Shown here: positions 1-8,349 of the stretch, piece after piece
Position numbering within the stretch: position 1 is the stretch's first letter
How the letters are laid out: every line of letters begins with the position of its first letter
Translations under genes and position numbers: made by a program
Source: Pararhizobium sp. IMCC3301
GTDB taxonomy: Bacteria; Pseudomonadota; Alphaproteobacteria; Rhizobiales; GCA-2746425
Direction: 5' to 3'
DNA length: 64,000 nucleotides
Assembly (NCBI RefSeq): GCF_030758315.1
Contig: NZ_CP132336.1
Coordinates: 4,493,001 to 4,557,000 of the forward strand
The notes under the pieces: generated by a model
Database searches by the model: none
Told to the model about the DNA's origin: nothing
Seen by the model: only the letters and a program-made list of their open reading frames with translations

Positions 1-1
1 C

Positions 2-214
2 CCAACTGCGCACACATCGTCTATATGCTGGTCAACGAGAACGCCAATCGTGGCGCTGCAAGGTCTCGCTGGCATAGTGGCCCTTGCGTCGGTTCTGATC
101 CCGGCAGGCACCGGAGGGAAGCTTGTTTATGGCGGCCAACGCGTGCGCGCTGTGTGTGCTATAACTCGCCGAAACTGTTTGAAGATGCAAAATGCAAATA
201 AATCAACACACTAA
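2..214 (+). CDS. C-terminal tail of a possible DUF2231-like membrane protein (partial)
   Basis: An open frame enters from the left edge and stops with TAA at 212-214, giving 70 residues. It has one hydrophobic stretch (about residues 16-35) followed by GTGGKLVYG, which resembles the end of DUF2231-type membrane proteins. The last ~25 residues do not resemble that family, and the end of the frame overlaps the dusA remnant at 192-257 in another frame. The tail may therefore have been created or truncated by recombination. The assignment is weak because the body of the gene lies outside the window. Confidence 0.25.
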   Translation, partial: PTAHTSSICWSTRTPIVALQGLAGIVALASVLIPAGTGGKLVYGGQRVRAVCAITRRNCLKMQNANKSTH

Positions 215-257
215 AATTTCCATTGCCCCGATGATGGATTGGATGGGACGCCCATAA
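192..257 (+). pseudogene. dusA 5' remnant (attachment-site-like)
   Basis: An ATG-initiated frame of 21 codons encodes MQINQHTKISIAPMMDWMGRP and then stops. Its core (SIAPMMDW) matches residues 10-17 of the intact DusA at 5475. At DNA level 219-246 matches 5502-5529 at 24 of 28 bases, and all four mismatches are at third codon positions; homology ends just after. Truncated dusA starts of this kind mark integration of genomic islands or prophages, for which the 5' end of dusA is a known hotspot. The imperfect identity suggests an old or divergent attachment site, or an allele brought in from another host, rather than a fresh duplication. Confidence 0.6.
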
Positions 258-862
258 AAATCAACTGGTTATTGTAGCGTGCGTGCACAATACGTGCACC
301 AGGAAATCAATGATGATCCAGTGCAGTCAAAGCCACATGCAATGAAAAATACAATTTTCAGCATGTCGGATGTAAATGTTTTTGGAAAAGCCTGCAGTGA
401 TGCTTACTGGAACCGACTAATCTAAGCGTATTGGTTTCAAATGCTCTGATCATTTCACCGCCCATTGAATCAGATTTGCAAATTCATTTAGGACACACCG
501 CAGAGTTTATCCTATTTCTGTTTTTTGACATCTCTTCAAAACGACCTTGTGCAGTGGGAAACGAGAGGTCAAAGAAATCGCGTGTTTTAGGATCGCGGAT
601 GACCTCAGCCTCAAGGCCAAATACCGGCTTAAGTCGCTCAGAGGTGAGAGTTGAATGCATTTCTAACAAATTGGTTAGTTTCCTGACAAAATGGATAGTT
701 GCCGCTGCGCTTTAAGTTCGGCTATCGCCGAATAGAAATTTTTTACCGTTACGCTGCTGAGGCCGCATTTAACTTTTTTGAAGCTGCCAATGGTGGCAAC
801 CAAATGGATGTGCCGTCAAAAGGCGCTCCAGGGTAACACAGACTAATTCAGGAGACACTAAC
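258..862. other. Gene-poor, AT-rich stretch left of the RND operon
   Basis: About 600 bp with no convincing gene except the doubtful minus-strand ORF at 484-660. It is visibly richer in A/T than the DNA right of 5475. The 7-mer CGTGCAC occurs twice here (282-288 and 293-299) right after the dusA remnant, and once more at 5382-5388 before the intact dusA. These could be arm-type integrase sites, but that is speculation. The promoter of the RND operon should lie in 700-850; an SD-like GGAGA sits at 851-855. Confidence 0.4.
484..660 (-). CDS. Small hypothetical ORF, doubtful
   Basis: A 58-codon frame beginning with ATG at 660 (a TTG three codons upstream is an alternative). It encodes a charged, soluble-looking peptide (starts MHSTLTSERLKPVFGLEAEV) without signal peptide or membrane segment. 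I do not recognise a family. The region lies between a dusA remnant and an RND operon in AT-rich DNA, so it could be a fragment of a gene broken by recombination. The absence of a clear SD site lowers confidence. Confidence 0.2.
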   Translation of the reverse strand: MHSTLTSERLKPVFGLEAEVIRDPKTRDFFDLSFPTAQGRFEEMSKNRNRINSAVCPK

Positions 863-2080
863 TTGCGTAGAATTGTCATATTGATTGTTTCGGCACTGAT
901 AATTGCAGGAGCATATTTAATTACATTTGGCGTCCCATCATTTTGGGGAGACCCTTCTGCGACTGAAAGTGCAGGTGATGCGCAAACGGGTAGACCTACC
1001 GGTGGCCCTGGCGGTCGTGGCGGTGCATTACAAGCGACAACGGTGAGTGTAACCCCATTGGACATGCAGCCGTATGAAAGTATCCTGCTAGCGATTGGCA
1101 GCGCCGATGCTGTGCATAGTGCCAGTGTGATCTCGAGTGTTTCGGGCGAAGTGATCGAAACCAACCTTACGGCAAATCAGGAGATTTCGGCCGGAGACGT
1201 GCTGGTTCAGCTTGACGCACGTACGGAGACATTCAATCTCGAAATTGCCCAAGCCGAACTTGACCAAGCGCGTGAAAAGGTTGAGCGATATGAGAAATTG
1301 AGCGCGGCAGGAAACTCGTCGATTGCCGATGTCTCTATATCAGAGGCGCGGGTTGAGCTGCGCCTTGCAGAGGCCAATGTTGGACTCGTCCAGATTGCGC
1401 TAGATGACCGGACAATCAGGGCTCCCATCTCCGGTAAGCTGGGTATGAGCGATATTAAAGTCGGCGATGTCTTATCGGTGGGCAGTGATGTTGTCACCAT
1501 TGATGACGCTGAACAACTGCTGGTGGTTTTCGAATTACCGGAACGCGCTGTCGGGCTGTTGGCAACAGGACAGAAGGTGCTGACAACCACGCCGACATTT
1601 GCCGGAGAGATATTCGAAGGTGAGATCATATCCTTCGATAGCCGCATCGACGACGTTACGCGTAGCGTGACTGTACATGCGCTAATTGACAATGCCGACG
1701 CTCAGCTTTGGCCGGGCATGACATTTACAGTCCGTATTGTGCAAGAGAGTGAGCCGTTGGCTTTGGTTCCCGCTACGGCAATTACTTGGTCACGCGACGG
1801 GTCGAGTATCTGGGTCAACAATGATGGCGTTGCCGAGCAGGTCGCTGCAACAATTTTGTTTCGGCGTAATGAGCAGGTTTGGATTGAGACTGATCTTGCC
1901 CCAGGTACGCTTGTGGTAACTGAAGGGGCGCAAAAACTGCGGGCCGGATCCGCCATCGCGGTGGCAGGGGCAGAAGGCGCACGGACCGGCGACAGAAAGC
2001 GCACCGCGCCTGCGCGCGCTGAAGATGCAACTGACGAGTCCGATGCAGCAAAAACCGCCACGAGTGAGGCAGCACAATGA
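863..2080 (+). CDS. RND efflux periplasmic adaptor (membrane fusion protein, HlyD/AcrA family)
   Basis: The 405-residue protein is the periplasmic adaptor that would link the RND pump encoded next (2077) to an outer-membrane channel. It starts at TTG 863 with GGAGA at 851-855. An N-terminal membrane anchor (about residues 3-24) precedes a Gly/Pro-rich linker, a lipoyl half-motif, an alpha-helical hairpin around residues 130-180 (NLEIAQAELDQAREKVERYE) and the beta-barrel domain with the typical IRAPISGKLG near 190. The C-terminal ~35 residues are a low-complexity Ala/Asp/Arg tail. The stop overlaps the permease start as ATGA, implying translational coupling. No TolC-type channel gene is present in the window. 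Codon use is more AT-rich than right of 5475, in line with acquired DNA. Confidence 0.9.
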   Translation: MRRIVILIVSALIIAGAYLITFGVPSFWGDPSATESAGDAQTGRPTGGPGGRGGALQATTVSVTPLDMQPYESILLAIGSADAVHSASVISSVSGEVIETNLTANQEISAGDVLVQLDARTETFNLEIAQAELDQAREKVERYEKLSAAGNSSIADVSISEARVELRLAEANVGLVQIALDDRTIRAPISGKLGMSDIKVGDVLSVGSDVVTIDDAEQLLVVFELPERAVGLLATGQKVLTTTPTFAGEIFEGEIISFDSRIDDVTRSVTVHALIDNADAQLWPGMTFTVRIVQESEPLALVPATAITWSRDGSSIWVNNDGVAEQVAATILFRRNEQVWIETDLAPGTLVVTEGAQKLRAGSAIAVAGAEGARTGDRKRTAPARAEDATDESDAAKTATSEAAQ

Positions 2081-5000
2081 GTGCGCAGACACCATCAAAG
2101 GGCGGATACCGGATGGCGGGATTGTTCGTGTCCCGCCCGCTTTTGGGTATCGTCATTAATTTGCTGATTTTGATCGCCGGTTTGGCAGCCCTCACATCGG
2201 TAGACGTGCGTGAGATGCCCGATGTGGACCAGCCGGTCCTGTCGGTTCGTACCACTTATGAAGGTGCGGTTCCTCAAACAGTCGACCAAGAAGTGACACA
2301 GGTTCTTGAGGACGCCTTGAGCGCTCTCGATGGCCTCTCCTATATCGAATCGAGTTCCAGCACCGGTTCGAGCCAGATAACCATTGATCTTTCTGAAGGC
2401 ACTGACGTCGATATCGCTGCCAATGAGGCACGTGAGATTGTATCTGCAACCCTGCGTCAGCTCCCTGACGATATCGACGATCCAACAGTGTCGAAAAGCG
2501 ACAGCAACGCTGATGCCATTATTCGTCTGGCCGTGCTGGGGGACGCGACCCTAGACGAACTGAGCGTTCTGGCTGAAGGGATGATATATGATCGGCTCTC
2601 GGTCATTGACGGGATTGCCGAAGTGACCACCCGTGGTAACCGGACCAATGAATTCCGTGTCACCTTGGATATTCCTTCACTGCTTAGCCGTGGGTTGACC
2701 GTCTCGGATGTCACCAATGCGTTGGCTTCTTTGCGCGACGACACCCCCTTAGGTGAGTTAGAAACCAATTCACAGACTCTCGCGCTACGTGTCGGCAATG
2801 CAGATGTGACCGTTGATAGCGTTGGTCAGGTCTCAATCAATTCCACAACCCACGTGTCCGACGTGGCCTTTGTGCAGCTCGTCCCTGAGGACAACGAGGT
2901 CTTGTCTCGCGTCAACGGTCAGTTGGCCATTGGCCTAGATATTAGTCGCCAATCGGCCGGAAACACCCTTGAAATATCTAAAGCGGTGAACGCCGCAGTT
3001 GAAGAACTGCGTCAAGTTTTGCCCGAAGGTGTAGAGATTGTCATCACCTCCGATGATGGTGTGTTTATCGAATCTTCTATAGACGAAGTGGTCAAATCTA
3101 TCGGTTTGGCGGCAGTCATTGTGATCGCAGTGATCTTCGGTTTTCTGCGCTCACCCACTGCGACGTTAATCCCAGCTATAACGATTCCCGTCGCTCTAGT
3201 GGGAACAGTTGCCGCGATCTGGTTAACTGGATTTTCCATCAACACCATAAGCCTTCTTGCGCTGGTTCTCGCCACAGGCATGGTTGTGGATGACGCAATC
3301 GTGGTCATTGAGAATATTGTGCGAAAGCGCAGAGAAGGTATGGGGGCTTTCGCCGCTGCTGCTGCTGGCACCAACGAAGTGTTCTTCGCTGTGATATCAA
3401 CCACAGCAACGCTAGCAGCCGTTTTTATTCCGATTTCGTTTTTGCCCGGTCAGGCCGGCGGCGTCTTTAGCGAGTTCGGATTTGTTTTGGCTTTTGCCGT
3501 GACTCTGTCTTCCATCACCGCGTTGACATTGGCGCCGGTCATGGCTGCGTTTCTAGACCCAGGTCGCGCCGGTTCAGAAAAGCCAGTTGCCGAACCGGGG
3601 AGGCTGTCTCGCGCTTTTGATTTCGTTATGGATCACGCTATCCGCTCACCGCTGATCGTGATTGCCACTGCAATCGGCTTTGCCATTATTGCAATAGGAG
3701 GGGCCACGACGCTTTCTTCTAGCATTACGCCGACCGAAGATCGGGGGTTTTTCCTTGTTCAGGCGCGTGGTGCATCTGACACCACAACCACTTATCTCGA
3801 TGGTCAGGTCGCAATGATCGAAGAGATTTTAACCCCATATCGTGAAAGCGGCGAAGTGACCGCTGTGCAGAGCATCATTGGTATTGGTGGGGGCACCAGC
3901 GCCTTCATCATTGTGCGCCTGCAAGATTGGGTCGAACGCGACCGTAGTCAGGCAGAGATTATCTCTGAACTCAGTGGTAAGTTGACGAGTGTGCCTGGCG
4001 TGCAAGCGAGTGCTCGGTCAACCAACAGTCTGAACATCCGTGGCGGAGGACAAGGTTTACAATTCGCAGTCACCGGAAATGACGTTACGGCGATGACTGA
4101 GGCCGCCGATGACTTGGTGGCGGCCATGTCTGGCGATGATAGTTTTCTGAATCCGCAATTATCCAACGACAGCGTACAAGCCCAGTATGAGGTGCGTGTA
4201 GACGAAGACATGGCAGGTGTGTTCGGTCTAACTGAAGCCGAAATTACCCAGACTATAAGTTCAATGGTTCAGGGAAGTGTCGCGGTTACCGTCTTCGAAA
4301 ACGATACCGAAACAGATGTAAACGTCGTGCCGGGTGGTCCGCCGATTGATGATCCTTCCAATCTTGAATCAATCTTTCTACGCCTTCCCGATGGCGCTTA
4401 TATCCCGCTTTCGGCTGCTGCGACGCTAGTTCCGGTGGTCAGTGAATCTCAGATTGAACGTCAGGGTGGGTCGCTGGCGGTGTCGGTGCAGGCCAATCTT
4501 GGTACGGGAGTCGATCTTGGCGATGCCATGGCACGATTGACTGAGCTCGCAGCAGATACACTACCCGAAGGCATGGGCATCACATTTACAGGAGAAGCCG
4601 CATCTCTGACAGACAGCCAATCCAGTATGTACTTGGTATTTGGGGTGGCCTTTGTAGTTGTATTTCTTGTGCTATCGGCCCAGTTCGAAAGCATTGCCAG
4701 CGCCGTCGTTATCATGCTGACGGTCCCTTTCGGCCTTGCTGCTGCTTTGATGGCGATTTTACTTACCGGTGGGTCATTGAACTATTACAGCCAGATCGGC
4801 CTGGTAATGCTGATCGGGGTGATGGCAAAGAACGGTATTTTGATCGTTGAATTTGCCAATCAGCTGCGTGAGGCGGGGCAAGATATCGATAGCGCTATCC
4901 GCGATGCGTTACGCCTGCGTATCAGACCCGTGATGATGACGATGCTATCGACCGTGTTCGGCGGCCTGCCCCTTATTTTGACATCTGGGGCTGGTGCCGA

Positions 5001-5163
5001 AGCGCGAATTGCTGTTGGCTGGGTTATTGTTGGTGGTCTTGGTTTCGCCACCGTGTTCACGCTTTTTCTCACGCCAGTGTTTTATCGTTGGGTAGCGGTA
5101 TGGGGCTTTGAACCCGGTATGGCATCCAAGCGGTTGAGGCATGAAGTGGCGGCGATCGAGTAG
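2077..5163 (+). CDS. RND efflux transporter permease (AcrB/HAE1-like)
   Basis: At 1028 residues this is the usual length of an AcrB/MexB-type proton-driven inner-membrane pump. The proton-relay pair in TM4 is present in GMVVDDAIVVIEN (D405, D406), and the partner lysine is K918 in GVMAKNGILIVEF. Two large periplasmic loops and about 12 TM segments are evident from the alternating hydrophobic blocks. The sequence ends shortly after TM12, as is common in alphaproteobacterial members. It forms an operon with the adaptor gene (4-bp overlap). Substrate cannot be read from the sequence. No dedicated TetR-type repressor lies beside the operon inside the window, so its control is unknown. Confidence 0.95.
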   Translation: MSAQTPSKGGYRMAGLFVSRPLLGIVINLLILIAGLAALTSVDVREMPDVDQPVLSVRTTYEGAVPQTVDQEVTQVLEDALSALDGLSYIESSSSTGSSQITIDLSEGTDVDIAANEAREIVSATLRQLPDDIDDPTVSKSDSNADAIIRLAVLGDATLDELSVLAEGMIYDRLSVIDGIAEVTTRGNRTNEFRVTLDIPSLLSRGLTVSDVTNALASLRDDTPLGELETNSQTLALRVGNADVTVDSVGQVSINSTTHVSDVAFVQLVPEDNEVLSRVNGQLAIGLDISRQSAGNTLEISKAVNAAVEELRQVLPEGVEIVITSDDGVFIESSIDEVVKSIGLAAVIVIAVIFGFLRSPTATLIPAITIPVALVGTVAAIWLTGFSINTISLLALVLATGMVVDDAIVVIENIVRKRREGMGAFAAAAAGTNEVFFAVISTTATLAAVFIPISFLPGQAGGVFSEFGFVLAFAVTLSSITALTLAPVMAAFLDPGRAGSEKPVAEPGRLSRAFDFVMDHAIRSPLIVIATAIGFAIIAIGGATTLSSSITPTEDRGFFLVQARGASDTTTTYLDGQVAMIEEILTPYRESGEVTAVQSIIGIGGGTSAFIIVRLQDWVERDRSQAEIISELSGKLTSVPGVQASARSTNSLNIRGGGQGLQFAVTGNDVTAMTEAADDLVAAMSGDDSFLNPQLSNDSVQAQYEVRVDEDMAGVFGLTEAEITQTISSMVQGSVAVTVFENDTETDVNVVPGGPPIDDPSNLESIFLRLPDGAYIPLSAAATLVPVVSESQIERQGGSLAVSVQANLGTGVDLGDAMARLTELAADTLPEGMGITFTGEAASLTDSQSSMYLVFGVAFVVVFLVLSAQFESIASAVVIMLTVPFGLAAALMAILLTGGSLNYYSQIGLVMLIGVMAKNGILIVEFANQLREAGQDIDSAIRDALRLRIRPVMMTMLSTVFGGLPLILTSGAGAEARIAVGWVIVGGLGFATVFTLFLTPVFYRWVAVWGFEPGMASKRLRHEVAAIE

Positions 5164-5474
5164 CGGCGGAGTTTTGGCACTCAATGTGGTAAGCCTCTTC
5201 TAGGCCTACACCGCTAAATATCGAACGCGTCGGGAACAATTTTGGCAAAGATGGTAGTCAATTCAACCGCCTCAAACTCCGTTTAATCCATAAGGACCAA
5301 GTACTATCGTGTTGCGCTGACGCACTCTAACTTTTTGTCTGGCACTAATAAATGCGCACGATTACCCATCCGCGTAAATTCCGTGCACATAGCGATCAAA
5401 CACGGTAAAAGGCGATCAAATATGATCCATTCCGCCCAAAGATCGGGCTTGAAAGCACTGCTTTACTCTGAACA
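5164..5474. other. Intergenic stretch between RND operon and dusA
   Basis: 311 bp with no gene. It contains one CGTGCAC (5382-5388) and a short direct repeat GCGATCAAA/GCGATCAAAT around 5392-5420. No clear terminator hairpin was seen after the permease gene. If dusA was the integration target, this stretch carries the element-borne promoter and 5' end now serving dusA. Confidence 0.4.
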
Positions 5475-6497
5475 ATGACCTTAACTAACGCACGCACATT
5501 CTCCATCGCCCCCATGATGGACTGGACGGACCGCTGGTGCCGGTCGTTTCACCGCATCCTGTCGCGCAAGGCGTTGCTGTATACCGAGATGATTGTTGCC
5601 GAGGCCATTCTGCATGGCGACCGTGATCGTCATCTGCTGATTCCGCAGGGGCAGAACCCGGTGGCGCTGCAATTGGGCGGCTCGGACCCGGCCAAACTGG
5701 CTGAGGCCGCGCGTATTGCCGCAGATTATGGCTATGACGAGATCAATCTGAATGTCGGCTGTCCGTCCGACAGGGTCCAGTCCGGCACATTCGGTGCCTG
5801 TCTGATGCGCTCGCCGCAACTGGTGGCCGCCTGTGTCAGCGCCATGAAGAATGCTGTCGATTTGCCGGTGACGGTAAAATGCCGCCTCGGCGTTGATGAT
5901 CAGGATATCGAAACTGCGCTTGATGATCTGGCGGATGCCTGCGTTGAGCAAGGTGTCGACGGGCTTTGGGTGCATGCGCGCAAAGCCTGGCTGGATGGTT
6001 TGTCACCAAAGGAGAACAGGGATATTCCGCCTCTGGATTATGACCGGGTCTACCGGTTGAAACAAAGACTGGGACATCTGTTCATCGGCATCAATGGCGG
6101 CATTCAGAACCTGACTGAGGCCAGCAGCCATCTATCCCATGTCGACGGCGTGATGCTCGGCCGGGCGGCCTATCACCAGCCAGCACTGCTGTTCGGCGTT
6201 GACCATGGTTTTTATGGCGAAGCGGCTGTTGCCGAAGACCGCCACGGCGCGGTTCGCCGCATGTATCCGATCATTGAACAGCATCTGCAGTCGGGCGGTC
6301 GGCTGAACCAGATCACCCGTCATATGATCGGCATGTTCCATGGCGTTGCAGGCGCGCGGGCCTATCGCCGTATCCTAAGTTGCGAAGCGGCCAGGCCATC
6401 GGCGGGTATCGAAGTGGTTGAAGCCGCTCTCGCTGCTGTACCGAAAAGTCAACCTGATCTGATACATCTGCCGGAAGATTTGGCGGTGCTTGCCTGA
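5475..6497 (+). CDS. dusA: tRNA-dihydrouridine(20/20a) synthase DusA
   Basis: DusA uses FMN and NADPH to reduce uridine 20/20a in the D-loop of tRNAs. The 340-residue frame opens with SIAPMMDWTDRW, the family's FMN-binding start, and has the catalytic cysteine in NVGCPSDR (C96) plus the GINGGI phosphate-binding motif near 200. Length and motifs indicate an intact enzyme. The 5' end is paired with a divergent duplicate at 192-257, so codons 1 to ~10 may come from an integrated element while the rest is the original chromosomal gene. It is convergent with the protease gene at 6505, with only 7 bp between them. Confidence 0.93.
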   Translation: MTLTNARTFSIAPMMDWTDRWCRSFHRILSRKALLYTEMIVAEAILHGDRDRHLLIPQGQNPVALQLGGSDPAKLAEAARIAADYGYDEINLNVGCPSDRVQSGTFGACLMRSPQLVAACVSAMKNAVDLPVTVKCRLGVDDQDIETALDDLADACVEQGVDGLWVHARKAWLDGLSPKENRDIPPLDYDRVYRLKQRLGHLFIGINGGIQNLTEASSHLSHVDGVMLGRAAYHQPALLFGVDHGFYGEAAVAEDRHGAVRRMYPIIEQHLQSGGRLNQITRHMIGMFHGVAGARAYRRILSCEAARPSAGIEVVEAALAAVPKSQPDLIHLPEDLAVLA

Positions 6498-6504
6498 GCT
6501 GGGA

Positions 6505-7194
6505 TCAGCGTCGCAGAACCAGTTTTGAGCCGCTGAATTCATACGATGACAGCCGGTTGAGAAAGCTGTTGCCCAGCACACTTTGCTGCAATTTACCGGG
6601 TTGGGCTATGGCTGCACGGACATTGTTCAGTTCAATGCCGCCGACGGTCACTGTATCCAGCACGATACGGGCAAAAAAGGCATTTCCATTTGCGGTGCCC
6701 ACGGGCGTCGAAAAATTCAGTGAATTGACATCGATCCCGACATTTTCCGCATCTGTATAGTTCAGAACCACAGTGCTGGCGCCGGTGTCGACCAGCATGT
6801 CGACCGGCACCCCGCCAATTTCCGCCTTCACTGAGAAATGACCACTGCGTCCGCGATTGACCGTAATGGAATTTCCATCGCTGCTGGTCAGGGCAACCCC
6901 GGGTACCAGTTCCCCGGTGACCCGGGTGGCAACCGATTCTAATTCAAAACGATAGGCATAGACCGTTACCAGCGCCAGTGCGATGCCGGTCCAGATCAGC
7001 GCGTTCTTGAAAAACTCGGATGTCCGCATCCCGCGAAACACGCCGATACTTATGAAGGCCAGAAGGGCAAACAGCACGCCGAGTTGCCCGAAGGCCCCGA
7101 TATCCATGCCAAGTACGGTTCCAGCGTCGTTTCTGACGATCAGCACGACCAACAGGACCGCAAGACCCAGAAGCAGTGTCCAGAGCACGTTCAA
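6505..7194 (-). CDS. Membrane-anchored retropepsin-like aspartic protease (TIGR02281 type)
   Basis: A 229-residue protein with three N-terminal hydrophobic segments (about residues 3-20, 37-55, 66-81) followed by a single retropepsin domain with the catalytic LVDTGAST motif (D136). Single-domain proteases of this type act as homodimers; the domain would face the periplasm. Physiological substrates are not known to me. Translation starts at TTG 7194, whose last two bases plus the next base form the stop of the DUF1289 gene (TTGA), so it is translationally coupled and third in the cobS-DUF1289-protease transcript. Confidence 0.85.
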   Translation of the reverse strand: MNVLWTLLLGLAVLLVVLIVRNDAGTVLGMDIGAFGQLGVLFALLAFISIGVFRGMRTSEFFKNALIWTGIALALVTVYAYRFELESVATRVTGELVPGVALTSSDGNSITVNRGRSGHFSVKAEIGGVPVDMLVDTGASTVVLNYTDAENVGIDVNSLNFSTPVGTANGNAFFARIVLDTVTVGGIELNNVRAAIAQPGKLQQSVLGNSFLNRLSSYEFSGSKLVLRR

Positions 7195-7367
7195 CTGGTC
7201 ACCTGTGGCAGAAGCTGCAGCCTGTGCGGCAGCACTTTCATGATGGCGTCGCGCTCGGCATCATTCATCTGGCTCCAGCCGCTTATTTCCCGCAAGCTCC
7301 GGCCACATCCCAGACATTGCCGGGTGGGCTCATCAATCAGGCAGATGTTTACACAGGGTGATTTCAT
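7191..7367 (-). CDS. DUF1289 domain-containing small protein
   Basis: A 58-residue protein, beginning MKSPCVNICLIDEPTRQCLG. The cysteine pattern C-x3-C plus C-x2-C (SPCVNIC and CLGCGR) followed by an EISGW-type helix is the DUF1289 signature; these cysteines probably bind metal. The start codon overlaps the cobS stop (TCAT at 7364-7367 read on the minus strand), and its own stop overlaps the protease start. This start is chosen over the longer open frame because everything upstream is cobS antisense-frame sequence and DUF1289 proteins normally begin with this motif. Function unknown. Confidence 0.85.
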   Translation of the reverse strand: MKSPCVNICLIDEPTRQCLGCGRSLREISGWSQMNDAERDAIMKVLPHRLQLLPQVTS

Positions 7368-8230
7368 GTCAGATCCACAATATTGCCTACTGACATAAGA
7401 AGACCGGCCATAAAAGCAAGTTCGCTGATCTGCTGCGCCGCACCGATCGTGTCGCCGGTCTGACCACCAATCTGGTGATGGCACAGCCCGATCAGCAGCC
7501 AGATTGACAGACCACTGACAACAACCGCAGCCACAAGCGCTGCCGGGCCCGCGCTCCACCACAACACTGCCAGCAGCACGATCAGTGTCATCGCCATGGC
7601 AAAAGTCAACGCCGCCCTGTCAGGCTGACCGACATCTCTGGAAAGCCCATCCTTGCGGGCCGGGGGCAGGGCCGACCAAAACACCATACTGGCGGCACGT
7701 GAGGCCACAGCCGACCCGGTCAGCGCCGCCATCGCGATAATCAGATCGGCCGAGATCAGCGCGCTGAGAAGGCTTATGCGCAGGCCCTGTGAAAGCACCA
7801 GGGCAAGAACACCATATGTGCCGATATGGCTGTCCTTCATGATCTCCAGCTTGCGCATGCGGTCCCGGCCGCCGCCAAATCCATCCACCATATCGGCAAG
7901 ACCGTCCTCATGCAGCGCCCCAGTAGCAAGGATCATTGTGGCAACGGCCAGAACGGACACCGCGATCACCGGCAGACCAAGCAGCCATGCCACCGCCATG
8001 GCCAGCGACCCGATACCGCCGATAATCAGGCCGGTTGCCGGAAACATTCGTGATGATTTGGACATGTCGGCTGGCTGTTCAAAAGAGAGCGAAACAGGTA
8101 GTCTTGTGAAGAATGCCAGACACAGCAGGAAGTCACGCAGCATCGCACGGAGCCTTGGAATCACCGTTTTGAGCGTCGCTCCAGACGGTTTCTTGTCACC
8201 TTTCAGCGGGTCATTCATCTGGTTTGCCAT
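7364..8230 (-). CDS. cobS: Adenosylcobinamide-GDP ribazoletransferase (cobalamin synthase)
   Basis: CobS joins adenosylcobinamide-GDP with alpha-ribazole (or its phosphate) in the membrane at the last stage of vitamin B12 synthesis. The 288-residue protein is polytopic and carries the family motif HEDGLADMVDGFGGG in the cytoplasmic loop, with DF..FFTRLPV near the N-terminus. The first ~30 residues are a charged extension and an internal start is possible. It is divergent from cobT (8350), the enzyme that makes its alpha-ribazole-phosphate substrate, with 119 bp between them. I looked for a cobalamin riboswitch in that gap and saw no B12-box signature. Confidence 0.93.
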   Translation of the reverse strand: MANQMNDPLKGDKKPSGATLKTVIPRLRAMLRDFLLCLAFFTRLPVSLSFEQPADMSKSSRMFPATGLIIGGIGSLAMAVAWLLGLPVIAVSVLAVATMILATGALHEDGLADMVDGFGGGRDRMRKLEIMKDSHIGTYGVLALVLSQGLRISLLSALISADLIIAMAALTGSAVASRAASMVFWSALPPARKDGLSRDVGQPDRAALTFAMAMTLIVLLAVLWWSAGPAALVAAVVVSGLSIWLLIGLCHHQIGGQTGDTIGAAQQISELAFMAGLLMSVGNIVDLT

Positions 8231-8349
8231 CTTGCGTCTTCTCCAAGGCGCTTTATAGATCGAATGTGAATGTTGGCAATGGGCAGGAATCAGTTTGCAA
8301 CTCCGCCCAACGCCTGCCAGGCCCCTTTATCCGATAGGCTCCAGGACTC

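Noticed and set aside
8231-8349. Possible cobalamin riboswitch between cobS and cobT
   Set aside because: The 119-bp gap lacks the B12-box and other conserved riboswitch segments and is too short for the usual fold.
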